A DNA stretch of 44,859 bases from Burkholderiaceae bacterium (GTDB taxonomy: Bacteria > Pseudomonadota > Gammaproteobacteria > Burkholderiales > Burkholderiaceae_B), in the NCBI GenBank assembly GCA_017857895.1, contig JAFMCG010000005.1, positions 1 through 44,859 of the forward strand, in the 5' to 3' direction. The position numbers and the translations under genes were made by a program. The number at the start of each line of letters is the position of its first letter. The first letter of the stretch is position 1. The notes beneath the pieces were generated by a model. That model saw nothing but the letters and a program-made list of their open reading frames with translations. It was not told the origin of the DNA and did not search any database. Below are positions 1 through 8,440 of this stretch, piece by piece.

Positions 1-1
1 G

Positions 2-304
2 CCTGGAGATTACTTGCCGCCCATTGCCTTCGATGTCTGGGATAAAGCGCAGCACACGCTGGGTTTCCTGGTTCTGGGCGCTTTGGGGCTATGGTCATAC
101 CCCAACAACAGTCTTCGAGTCGTGATGGGCCTGTTGATTTATGGCGCGGCCATCGAAGTGGCTCAAGCCGCCACGGGCTGGCGCTTTGGCGATTGGCAGG
201 ATTGGCTTGCCAACGCAGTGGGTGTGGCACTCGCCTATGGATTCTGCCGTACTGCCAAACTAACCACCGAATCAACCGCAAAACCAACCAACAAAGCGAG
301 TTGA
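2..304 (+). CDS. VanZ-like family protein, 5' truncated by window edge
   Basis: Frame open from the window start (PGDYLPPIAFDVWDKAQHTLGFLVLGALGL...EVAQAATGWRFGDWQDWLANAVG); DKxxH and R-x-x-DxxDWLAN-like VanZ signature with hydrophobic segments. Confidence 0.7.
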   Translation, partial: PGDYLPPIAFDVWDKAQHTLGFLVLGALGLWSYPNNSLRVVMGLLIYGAAIEVAQAATGWRFGDWQDWLANAVGVALAYGFCRTAKLTTESTAKPTNKAS

Positions 305-397
305 ATCGACAGCGGCTGGCAATAAAGGCAAGTAACGTGGACTCAAGGTAGTCGTATAAAGATTAATTTTAGGTCGCCAAAAGACAAATTTTTCTCT

Positions 398-435
398 GTC
401 TAATTGCAAGTTTATGTCCGTCCAATTGCAAGTTT
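398..435. repeat. Imperfect tandem direct repeat: GTC[T/C]AATTGCAAGTTT x2, 22-bp period
   Basis: 398-413 GTCTAATTGCAAGTTT and 420-435 GTCCAATTGCAAGTTT differ at one position. Confidence 0.8.
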
Positions 436-606
436 TGATTCTTTAATCCAGGCATTAGATGCCGTCACTGAGGAAAAAACAGGTTACAGCCAAATCAATC
501 ACCGGCTGCGGAAATCTTGTGACCGATTGGGGAAAAGTGGTGTTTTCACAGAGAGAAAGCCAATAAATCAATTGTTGTATTGAGCGCCGTTTTGTAAGCT
601 TGTCCC

Positions 607-1593
607 ATGAAAATAGTCATGATCGGAGAGGCGGCAAAAAGCCGCGATATTTTGCTAGCACAGTTGCCTAGCGATATCGAAGTAATTGGACTGCCACGAG
701 AGGTAGCCGTGAGCGCTGAACACGACCATATGATCTGCCCTGACGATGTGTTGATCTCATTGCGCTTTGCCAGACGCGAGTCCGCACCGCCTAAATTTCG
801 GTTGTTGCATTTGCCAGGGGCTGGGCTTGATGGTGTTGATTTTGACTCATTACCGACCGGTGCATTGGTTTGCAATGTTTTTGAGCATGAAATCCCTATG
901 GCTGAGTACGTGATGGCGGCCATGCTTAATCATGAGCTCGGTTATGCGGCGCTTTGTCGCGATTTCAGTAACGAACGCTGGCCAGATTTGTATCGAGCGC
1001 GAGTACCCCATGGTGAGCTCAGTGGTAAAACGCTGGGCATCGTTGGTTTTGGGCGGATAGGTCGCGAGTTGGCGACACGGGCCAAAGCGTTTGGCATGAC
1101 CGTCATCGTGGCGAACCGCTCGGCTATCCGTCTAGCGCCCATGGGTCAGCCTTTGGTTGACCAAGCGCTACCGTTAACGGCTTTGGATCAACTACTCACC
1201 GCCTCAGACTTTGTGGTGCTTGCTTGCCCGTTGACAGACACAACACGCGGCCTGATTGATGCGGCTGCGCTATACAAAATGCACCGAAGTGCAGTGATCA
1301 TCAACGTCTCACGCGCTCAGATCATCGATCAGGACGCACTTTACGACGCTCTCAGTCACAATCGCTTGGGTGCTGCAGTGCTTGACGTCTGGTGGCAGTA
1401 TCCGATGTCAAACGACGACCGACCCGCGCCATCAAGCTTGCCGTTTGATCAACTGCCCAATGTATATGGCACGGCGCACGCCTCAGCATGGACCAAACAA
1501 TTGCCCGAACGGCGCTATCGCGTGATTGCGCAGAATATCCGAGCCCTGATGGCAGGCTTACCCCTGACAAATCTCGTGACAACAACCCATTAA
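607..1593 (+). CDS. D-2-hydroxyacid dehydrogenase (NAD-binding family)
   Basis: GKTLGIVGFGRIGRELATRAKAFGMTVI Rossmann motif; C-terminal LPNVYGTAHAS region. Confidence 0.85.
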   Translation: MKIVMIGEAAKSRDILLAQLPSDIEVIGLPREVAVSAEHDHMICPDDVLISLRFARRESAPPKFRLLHLPGAGLDGVDFDSLPTGALVCNVFEHEIPMAEYVMAAMLNHELGYAALCRDFSNERWPDLYRARVPHGELSGKTLGIVGFGRIGRELATRAKAFGMTVIVANRSAIRLAPMGQPLVDQALPLTALDQLLTASDFVVLACPLTDTTRGLIDAAALYKMHRSAVIINVSRAQIIDQDALYDALSHNRLGAAVLDVWWQYPMSNDDRPAPSSLPFDQLPNVYGTAHASAWTKQLPERRYRVIAQNIRALMAGLPLTNLVTTTH

Positions 1594-1609
1594 CCAAAGT
1601 TTTAAAAAC

Positions 1610-2827
1610 ATGAATCTAGAAGCCAACAACGCCATGCGCGGCAACGACACACCGATTCGCATCACGGATATTCAGACGCTGGTGGTCAATGCCGAGATGC
1701 GCAATTGGATCTTCGTCAAAGTTTTAACCAATCAGCCCGGGCTCTATGGCTGGGGTGAAGCCAGTCTTAACTGGAAAACCCGTGCTGTCACCGGCACCAT
1801 CGAAGACCTTAAAACGCTGCTCATTGGGCGCGATCCACGCGACATTGAGCAGTGTTTAAGAGCAATGAACAAATTCAGTTACTACCGGCTGGGCATCATC
1901 GGTGCCACTGCCATCAGCGGTATTGAGCACGCCCTTTGGGATATTTTTGGTAAAAGCTTGGATGTCCCGGTTTGGCGCTTGCTTGGTGGGCAAGTCCGCG
2001 ACAAAATCAGGCTCTACACCCATTTGGGGCTGGGCAAAATGACGGCCGTCTACGACACCTTTGACCACGGCGCTTTGCGTGATCAGGCCTTGTCAGTCGT
2101 TGAGGCGGGCTACGACGCCCTTAAGGTCGTCTTCATACCCTACGGCAATCACTTGTCCAGTATTCCGGATCGCAAGCACGTCGGCCGTTTGATGGAAACA
2201 CTGCGCACAGCCGTCGGTGATAGTGTCGACATCATGATTGATTTTCATGGTCGGCCGGCATCAATTGCTGCAGCCCTGGGCTACATTGAAGCGCTCGCGC
2301 CCTACGGGCCAATGTTTTGTGAAGAACCGGTGCAACCCGGTGACACCGCAGCCTTAATTGAGGTGGCCAGACGCGCGCCCTGCCCGATCGCCTCAGGCGA
2401 ACGCTTGGTTGGCTTGAAAGAGTTTATCCCCGTACTTTCAGGCAAAGCCGTACACATCATTCAACCTGACTTAAACCACACCGGTGGTTTGTTAGAAGGC
2501 AAGCGAATTGCCGCATTGGCTGATGCCGAGTTGATTGGCGTGGCCCCTCACAACCCCAACGGGCCTTTGGCCGGTGTGGCCGCCCTGCACTTTGCGGTAT
2601 CAACCCCTAACTTTGTGATCCAAGAAGAAATGACCGGTGCCGTGCCTTGGTACGCCGAGGTTGTCGATAGCCCCGTTAAGCGTACAGGCAGTTACTGGGA
2701 AGTCCCACAGCGTGCTGGGCTCGGCGTTGAAATCAATGAAGCCGCCGCCGCCAAACACCCCTTTAAGCCTGAGGTGCAACATGCCATGTCGGCCATGTTG
2801 TCTGACGGCACCATTGTTGATTGGTAA
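1610..2827 (+). CDS. Mandelate racemase/muconate lactonizing enzyme family protein (galactonate dehydratase-like)
   Basis: Enolase-superfamily motifs: DFHGR, CEEPVQPGD, ASGERLVG, PDLNHTGGLLEGKRIAALAD, APHNPNGP. Confidence 0.87.
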   Translation: MNLEANNAMRGNDTPIRITDIQTLVVNAEMRNWIFVKVLTNQPGLYGWGEASLNWKTRAVTGTIEDLKTLLIGRDPRDIEQCLRAMNKFSYYRLGIIGATAISGIEHALWDIFGKSLDVPVWRLLGGQVRDKIRLYTHLGLGKMTAVYDTFDHGALRDQALSVVEAGYDALKVVFIPYGNHLSSIPDRKHVGRLMETLRTAVGDSVDIMIDFHGRPASIAAALGYIEALAPYGPMFCEEPVQPGDTAALIEVARRAPCPIASGERLVGLKEFIPVLSGKAVHIIQPDLNHTGGLLEGKRIAALADAELIGVAPHNPNGPLAGVAALHFAVSTPNFVIQEEMTGAVPWYAEVVDSPVKRTGSYWEVPQRAGLGVEINEAAAAKHPFKPEVQHAMSAMLSDGTIVDW

Positions 2828-2962
2828 GCAAAAGGGAAACCGAAATCGCTGGTTTTAAGACCAACTTCGATTGTGATGTTTTGATTCGGGTTTACACCTG
2901 TTGTTTGAAATTCATTCAACCACGAATTTCAGATAGCATGATCAGGTCAAAAGGAGACAACA

Positions 2963-3763
2963 ATGCAAGCCAATCAAAAATCACTCAGCAAATTAGTCGT
3001 TTTTATCAGTGCCGTTTTTATTAGTTCTTTAGCGTGGGCGCTAGAACCAACCGTAAAAACCCCCCAAGTTGACACACCCAAGCGTGTTCTTTTGGTCGGC
3101 AATAGCTACTTGTATTACGGTGATAGTCTGCACAACATGCTTAGACGTATGGTTGCCGCTGATAACGCTGCCATTTCAAAGTCCTTGCAATACAAATCGG
3201 CCACCATTGGCGGTGCCAGTCTTGACCACCACAACATGGACTGGCTAACGACACCCGGTCAAATCGGTGTGAAAGAGCCTTTTGAACTTGTTATTTTGCA
3301 GGGCCATAGCGCTGCGGCTATCAATCCCAAACACGGAGAGGTCCATATCGAAGCGGCTAAAAAAGCATCAGCATTGATTGCCGAGCGAGGCGGGAAAGTG
3401 GCACTTTACATGCCGCACTCGTATGTGGCTCCTCACAAATTGGCTGATCCTGCAAACGTACAGAAAAATCGTGATTTTTATGTCGCACTCGGAAACGATC
3501 TGAATGTGCTTGTCATTCCTGTTGGCCTAGCGTTTGCAGAAGCCTATAAGAGAAACCCAGAATTAAAGCTTCATAAGTCTTATGATGGCAGTCACCCGTC
3601 AAGAGCAGGTACTTACTTGGCAGCTGCCACGACATACGCCTCTCTTTACAACCGAACACCTGTCGGCAACACCTTCGATGCCTTTGACGAAGTTGACCCA
3701 GAAACCAGGTTGATGCTGCAGCAGGTCGCGTGGGACACCGTCGCTCAGTTTTATGGCCGTTGA
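2963..3763 (+). CDS. SGNH/GDSL-type hydrolase with N-terminal signal peptide
   Basis: Signal-peptide-like N-terminus (KLVVFISAVFISSLAWALE), VLLVGNSYLYYGDSL block I, C-terminal DGSHPSRAGTYLAA (D-x-x-H). AGGAGA Shine-Dalgarno just upstream of the ATG. Confidence 0.75.
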   Translation: MQANQKSLSKLVVFISAVFISSLAWALEPTVKTPQVDTPKRVLLVGNSYLYYGDSLHNMLRRMVAADNAAISKSLQYKSATIGGASLDHHNMDWLTTPGQIGVKEPFELVILQGHSAAAINPKHGEVHIEAAKKASALIAERGGKVALYMPHSYVAPHKLADPANVQKNRDFYVALGNDLNVLVIPVGLAFAEAYKRNPELKLHKSYDGSHPSRAGTYLAAATTYASLYNRTPVGNTFDAFDEVDPETRLMLQQVAWDTVAQFYGR

Positions 3764-3839
3764 TCATTTATAGCCAAAACATGCTTTAGATCGATTTACC
3801 CAAGTCTTCGACGCCCGCCACTCGGCATCGTCACACAAA

Positions 3840-3870
3840 CGTCAGTGGCAATTGAGTTTTGCCACTGACG
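3840..3870. terminator. Perfect 11-bp inverted repeat, possible terminator
   Basis: CGTCAGTGGCA (3840-3850), 9-nt loop, TGCCACTGACG (3860-3870), then a T-run shortly downstream (cctgcctgttttttcc); about 75 bp after the GDSL stop codon. Confidence 0.5.
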
Positions 3871-4554
3871 CCTGCCTGTTTTTTCCTTGATCGCTCTTAA
3901 CAAACGAAATGACATTTAAGACGGCTGATCCTTGAAAAGGCAGATGGCTGGCACGATCTGTCGCTCAAACGAAGAGAGCATCAAAAAAACGTTCAATAAA
4001 CCGGCCAAACTACCGGCCAAAAAATCTATATTCGGGTTCAACTTATAGCTCTAACCAATTGTATTAAAAAATTAAATAAGATAAATTAGTGCGCATTTAA
4101 GCGGCCAAAAATTCGGACAAACATGGTGAAAGATGAAGGTGAAAATGTTGGTCAACACTGGTCGATTTAAACCCCTGACGTTCACAAGCGTCTGTATGAA
4201 CTTTGAAGCACCAACCTGGACGGCTTTGCCGTCTGCGCTCTTGACCCCTCCCTCAAGGGTTATGTTTGCCGCGCAACTGATCAAGTTACAATAAAAATCA
4301 TATTTATCAATGCATTAAATAAATCATTAAATGTGATTTATAAATAAGCCAAATGATGAATGACGCCGTGTCTTTATCGGCAACAACACGAAATGACTGT
4401 TCTCGTTGCTCTAGATTTCCCAACCAGTGTTCACCGTCATGTGCTGAAACGCAAACTTACCACGTTGACTGCGTTCGTCGCCAAGCCCCTAATACTTCTT
4501 TTGGCTCAGCAAGTACGGGTTGATTAACACTAAGCCAATAACCCATCCCAAAAC

Positions 4555-4668
4555 ATCCCGATCGGGATTTATTAGGCATTTGATGATCCATATATGGATA
4601 AATAATCCCGATAGGGATGAATGTTATTAAAAATACACACAAAGCACTATAATCATCCCGTAAAGGAT
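4555..4668 (+). promoter_or_regulatory. Cluster of four ATCC-N6-GGAT palindromes, putative HipB operators
   Basis: ATCCCGATCGGGAT 4555-4568, ATCCATATATGGAT 4586-4599, ATCCCGATAGGGAT 4605-4618, ATCCCGTAAAGGAT 4655-4668; all immediately upstream of hipB. Confidence 0.8.
4648..4653 (+). promoter_or_regulatory. Putative -10 box (TATAAT) of the hipBA promoter
   Basis: Perfect TATAAT 2 bp upstream of the fourth palindrome; the -35 is weak (TTATTA at 4624-4629, 18-bp spacer). Confidence 0.55.
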
Positions 4669-4684
4669 GAATTGGATCATTACG

Positions 4685-4912
4685 ATGGACGCTACCGAGA
4701 TCGGTTTTTTGATACGACAAGAACGCAAAAAGCAGAAACTGACGCAAGAACAACTGGCCGCACTGGCCGGCGTTGGCGTTCGCTTCATCCGTGAAGTTGA
4801 GCATGGCAAACTGACCTGTCAATTGGCGTTGGTTTTACAGGTCATGCAAACGCTCGGACTAAAACTGGGCATCAAAACCCCAGATGACCGATTGCAGGAG
4901 CGATCCCCATGA
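4685..4912 (+). CDS. hipB: HipB-like helix-turn-helix antitoxin/transcriptional regulator
   Basis: MDATEIGFLIRQERKKQKLTQEQLAALAGVGVRFIREVEHGK: HTH_3/Xre-type fold. Alternative in-frame ATG at 4667 lies inside the fourth operator. 4-bp ATGA overlap with hipA. Confidence 0.85.
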   Translation: MDATEIGFLIRQERKKQKLTQEQLAALAGVGVRFIREVEHGKLTCQLALVLQVMQTLGLKLGIKTPDDRLQERSP

Positions 4913-6180
4913 GCCGAACACTCGACGTGTATTTTGGAGAGGTGAAGGCTGGTGAGCTTGTGCAAGATGCTGGCGGATCACTTGGCTTTGCTTATGCTTC
5001 AGAATACTTGGCCACCAACAATGCGCGCGCCATCTCGGTCTCTATGCCGCTGCGCGAAGAGCCTTACGCGAATCGGATCGCACAAGCCTACTTCTCTGGG
5101 CTTTTGCCCGATGAAAACTCGCGTCAGCGTTTGGCTAGTTTGCTTGGCATATCTGAATCCAATACATTTCGATTGCTAGAGATTATCGGTGGCGAATGCG
5201 CCGGCGCGCTGACCCTGATGCCAGCGGGCAAACCCATGCCTAATGAGCTCGATTACCCGCCGCAGCCCCTTTCAGAGAAACGCCTTGCTGAAATTCTCGA
5301 CACATTACGCTCACACCCTTTGCTGGCAGGAAACCTGGGCGTCAGGCTTTCTTTAGCGGGTGCTCAGAATAAGGTCGGCGTCTGCATGATAGACGGCGAA
5401 GTTGCACTTGCCATGGGTGGACACACCACCACACACATCCTCAAACCACACATAGAGGGCCTAAACGGCACCGTCGAAAACGAAATTTTTTGTATGCGCC
5501 TGGCAAAAAAAATCGGTTTTTTTGCACCTGAGGTCAGTATTCGCAGGGTTGGCAAAGTGGCCTACTACCTGATCGAACGCTATGACAGGACGACGGATTT
5601 AAAAAATTCAACGGGCTTGATCAAACGCTTACACCAAGAGGATTTCTGTCAAGCACTTGGCATTGCCCCTCAGTTCAAGTACGAAGACGAGGGTGGGCCC
5701 GGTGTGACCCAATCGCTGCAATTAATCGGCAGACACACTCGTGCGCCTGCCGCAGACAGCCTCACATTTCTGAGAATGCTGATATTTCATTTTCTGATCG
5801 GCAACGCCGATGCCCATGGCAAAAACTACTCGCTGCTTTATCGCGGTGAAACACCTGACTTGGCACCGGTTTACGATGCAATCTGCACAGCTGCCTACCC
5901 TTCAATGGCCAAGCAACTCGCCATGCAAATCGGGGGGCTTGGTCTACCCGATACCATTCAATTCAAGCACTGGTTAACCTTGGTACCAGACACAGAGCCC
6001 GCTCGCCGATTGGTCACTCAAGAAATGCAAAAAATGGCCACTAGCGCGCTCGAAGCCAGCCCGCGACTCGCTCGTGAGCTACGCGACGAAGGCATTGACC
6101 ATCCCATCATCACTAAAATTCAAAAAATCATCAAAAAGCGTGCTGAACACATCATGCGCTCGATTGAAATGCCACATTGA
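4909..6180 (+). CDS. hipA: HipA-type serine/threonine kinase toxin
   Basis: 423 aa; RLSLAGAQNK (aligns with the E. coli HipA Ser150 segment), FLIGNADAHGKNYSLLY catalytic loop, LAPVYDAICTAAYP metal-binding region. Confidence 0.92.
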   Translation: MSRTLDVYFGEVKAGELVQDAGGSLGFAYASEYLATNNARAISVSMPLREEPYANRIAQAYFSGLLPDENSRQRLASLLGISESNTFRLLEIIGGECAGALTLMPAGKPMPNELDYPPQPLSEKRLAEILDTLRSHPLLAGNLGVRLSLAGAQNKVGVCMIDGEVALAMGGHTTTHILKPHIEGLNGTVENEIFCMRLAKKIGFFAPEVSIRRVGKVAYYLIERYDRTTDLKNSTGLIKRLHQEDFCQALGIAPQFKYEDEGGPGVTQSLQLIGRHTRAPAADSLTFLRMLIFHFLIGNADAHGKNYSLLYRGETPDLAPVYDAICTAAYPSMAKQLAMQIGGLGLPDTIQFKHWLTLVPDTEPARRLVTQEMQKMATSALEASPRLARELRDEGIDHPIITKIQKIIKKRAEHIMRSIEMPH

Positions 6181-6199
6181 AAACTGAACACCCGATAGA

Positions 6200-6430
6200 C
6201 GCCGTTGGCAGCGGGGAATCAATGAAAACACCAACGGATTGCTACGACAGTATTTACCCAAAGGAATCGACCTATCAGTATTCAGTCAGGATGAGTTAGA
6301 TTCAGTCGCTTGGGCGTTAAACTCAAGGCCTAGAAAAAGCCTCGGATTCAAATGCCCTGCTGAACTCTTTTTACCTGATACATTTAATGCCGACGAATAT
6401 TACCGCCGGCTTGTTGCACTTCACATTTGA
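6200..6430 (+). pseudogene. IS30-family transposase, C-terminal remnant
   Basis: Frame reads [57 protein letters not shown], matching the IS30 transposase C-terminal signature (RGxNENTNGLxRQYxPKG). N-terminal and central catalytic parts absent. Confidence 0.85.
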
Positions 6431-6460
6431 AACCGCCAGGTATAAAAATGGCGGTTTCAA
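6427..6460. terminator. Perfect 12-bp hairpin at the end of the IS30 remnant
   Basis: TTGAAACCGCCA (6427-6438), 10-nt loop, TGGCGGTTTCAA (6449-6460); the left arm overlaps the transposase stop codon. Confidence 0.6.
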
Positions 6461-6522
6461 GTTAAACCGGAAATCAGGTCCAGAACATCGGATGAAGTCA
6501 GTACTGACCGATTAGGAGTTTG

Positions 6523-7272
6523 TCAGCCGCGACCCAAAAACGGCATGTTGGTGGCCATGATGGTTATGAATTGCACATTGGTTTCAAGGGGGAAGTTGAC
6601 GATTTGAATCACAGCGTCTGCCACGTGATTAACATCCATACGGGGCTCGATTCGGGTCGAACCGTCAGGTTGCAAAACACCTTTGGCCATGCGATCCGTC
6701 ATTTCAGTGGCGGCATTACCAATGTCGATCTGGGTGCAAGCAATTCGATAAGCACGTGTGTCTAGCGCAATCGATTGGGTCAGGCCGGTAACGGCGTGTT
6801 TGGTGGCGGTATACGCGATCGAAAACGGACGCGGTGCGTGCGCAGAAATAGAACCGTTGTTGATAATTCGCCCACCTTGTGGGTTTTGTTTTTTCATGAG
6901 CGCAATCGCCGCGCGGGCACAAAAAAACATCCCGTTAAGATTAACATTCACAACATCGAGCCAAGTTTCGATGGGCAACTCTTCAATGGGCACCGCTGGC
7001 GCGCCACGTCCTGCGTTATTAAACAAGACATCCAAGCGTCCAAACCGGCTTTCAACTTGATCAAATAGGGATTGAACCGCATGGTGGTCTGTGACATCGG
7101 CCACCATGGCGTGCAAGCGCGTTGATTCACCCAACGCAGCGGTTGCTTTGAGGGCGTCTTCGCGCCGACCGACCAGCACCACGTCATAACCATCTTTGGC
7201 CAATGCCAGTGCAACAGCCCGTCCAATACCTGATCCAGCGCCGGTCACCAGTGCAACTTTTTGTGTGTTCAT
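6523..7272 (-). CDS. SDR family oxidoreductase
   Basis: [13 protein letters not shown] cofactor motif, NNAG, S-x12-YTATKHA catalytic motif. Confidence 0.92.
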   Translation of the reverse strand: MNTQKVALVTGAGSGIGRAVALALAKDGYDVVLVGRREDALKATAALGESTRLHAMVADVTDHHAVQSLFDQVESRFGRLDVLFNNAGRGAPAVPIEELPIETWLDVVNVNLNGMFFCARAAIALMKKQNPQGGRIINNGSISAHAPRPFSIAYTATKHAVTGLTQSIALDTRAYRIACTQIDIGNAATEMTDRMAKGVLQPDGSTRIEPRMDVNHVADAVIQIVNFPLETNVQFITIMATNMPFLGRG

Positions 7273-7391
7273 CCAATGCTCCTTGTGGTTTTTTTATGGA
7301 CACCGATTCCGAATTTCATGAAACTGCCTAGCACAGCCCATCGACTCATCTGCTATGCTTTCGAAGCATTGTATGCATTTAGCCCACCCTT

Positions 7392-8030
7392 GTGCCTTGT
7401 CTTATGAAACACGCTGCTGGAAACATCTTTTTAATCACGGCACCCAGTGGTGCTGGTAAGTCCAGTTTGGTCAATGCCTTACTAAGCCAGGACCCAGCAT
7501 TGCGTTTATCAGTGTCTTGCACCACGCGAGCCCCTCGCGAGGGTGAAACGGATGGTAAGGATTACTACTTTGTCACTGAGGCTCAATTCTTGGCCATGCA
7601 AGCCGCCGATGAATTGCTCGAGTCAGCACACGTTCATGGCAATTATTACGGCACGCCTCGGGCACCAATGATTCAAGCCGTTCAAGAGGGCCAGGACATT
7701 TTGCTCGAAATTGACTGGCAAGGTGCGGCACAAGTCCGAAAACTTTTACCCAGCGTCACCGGTGTGTTTATTTTGCCACCCTCAGTGCAAGCGCTTGAAC
7801 AACGTCTCAGGGCCCGGGGCAAAGATAGTGAGGCGGTTATTGCGGCGCGAATGGCTGCCGCCGAAAGCGAAATCGCGCACGCCAAAGAATTTGAATATGT
7901 TATTATTAATCAAGAGTTTACCGACGCTTTGCAGCAACTTTCACAGATTGTTGCCAGTGCACGACTCCGGTTTTCTCGTCAGGCGATGACTCACCGAGCT
8001 TTGTTTGATGCGATGGGTCTGTCAACTTAA
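7392..8030 (+). CDS. gmk: Guanylate kinase
   Basis: [20 protein letters not shown]-loop; [20 protein letters not shown]. Start may be ATG at 7404. Confidence 0.97.
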   Translation: MPCLMKHAAGNIFLITAPSGAGKSSLVNALLSQDPALRLSVSCTTRAPREGETDGKDYYFVTEAQFLAMQAADELLESAHVHGNYYGTPRAPMIQAVQEGQDILLEIDWQGAAQVRKLLPSVTGVFILPPSVQALEQRLRARGKDSEAVIAARMAAAESEIAHAKEFEYVIINQEFTDALQQLSQIVASARLRFSRQAMTHRALFDAMGLST

Positions 8031-8222
8031 GTTTTAGCTTTGGCTTGAACCACACGAACCCAAGTGGTTTCGCCACTGACGGGGCAACTCTCCCTGTATC
8101 ATGTGAAGCATGTGTTTGCAGTGGTTTTTTGCTTTGGGGTCACCAGCATGCCATCGCACTTGATTACCGGCTTTGAAGGTATTTTTTGTTTTGTTAATGA
8201 TTATTTTTGAATTGGATAAATA

Positions 8223-8426
8223 ATGGCGCGTATTACTGTCGAAGATTGCATCGATCACATTCCTAATCGCTTCAAAATGACCCTCGTGGCAACATACCGC
8301 GCTCGCGAGCTTGCCCAAGGCCATGCCGCACGTATCGAGACCAAAGACAAGCCAACCGTAACGGCTCTGCGTGAAATCGCAGCGGGTATGACAGGTATCG
8401 AAATGCTACGCAAGGTGCCAACTTAA
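8223..8426 (+). CDS. rpoZ: DNA-directed RNA polymerase omega subunit
   Basis: [33 protein letters not shown]; located between gmk and spoT. Confidence 0.97.
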   Translation: MARITVEDCIDHIPNRFKMTLVATYRARELAQGHAARIETKDKPTVTALREIAAGMTGIEMLRKVPT

Positions 8427-8440
8427 CACGGTGAACAGAC

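Noticed and set aside
4072-4284. 70-aa minus-strand ORF in the gap upstream of hipB
   Set aside because: No recognisable motif or convincing ribosome binding site; the frame is short and embedded in AT-rich DNA.
4457-4822. 121-aa minus-strand ORF overlapping the hipBA promoter
   Set aside because: Antisense to hipB and its operators, no domain; the forward HTH protein is clearly the real gene.
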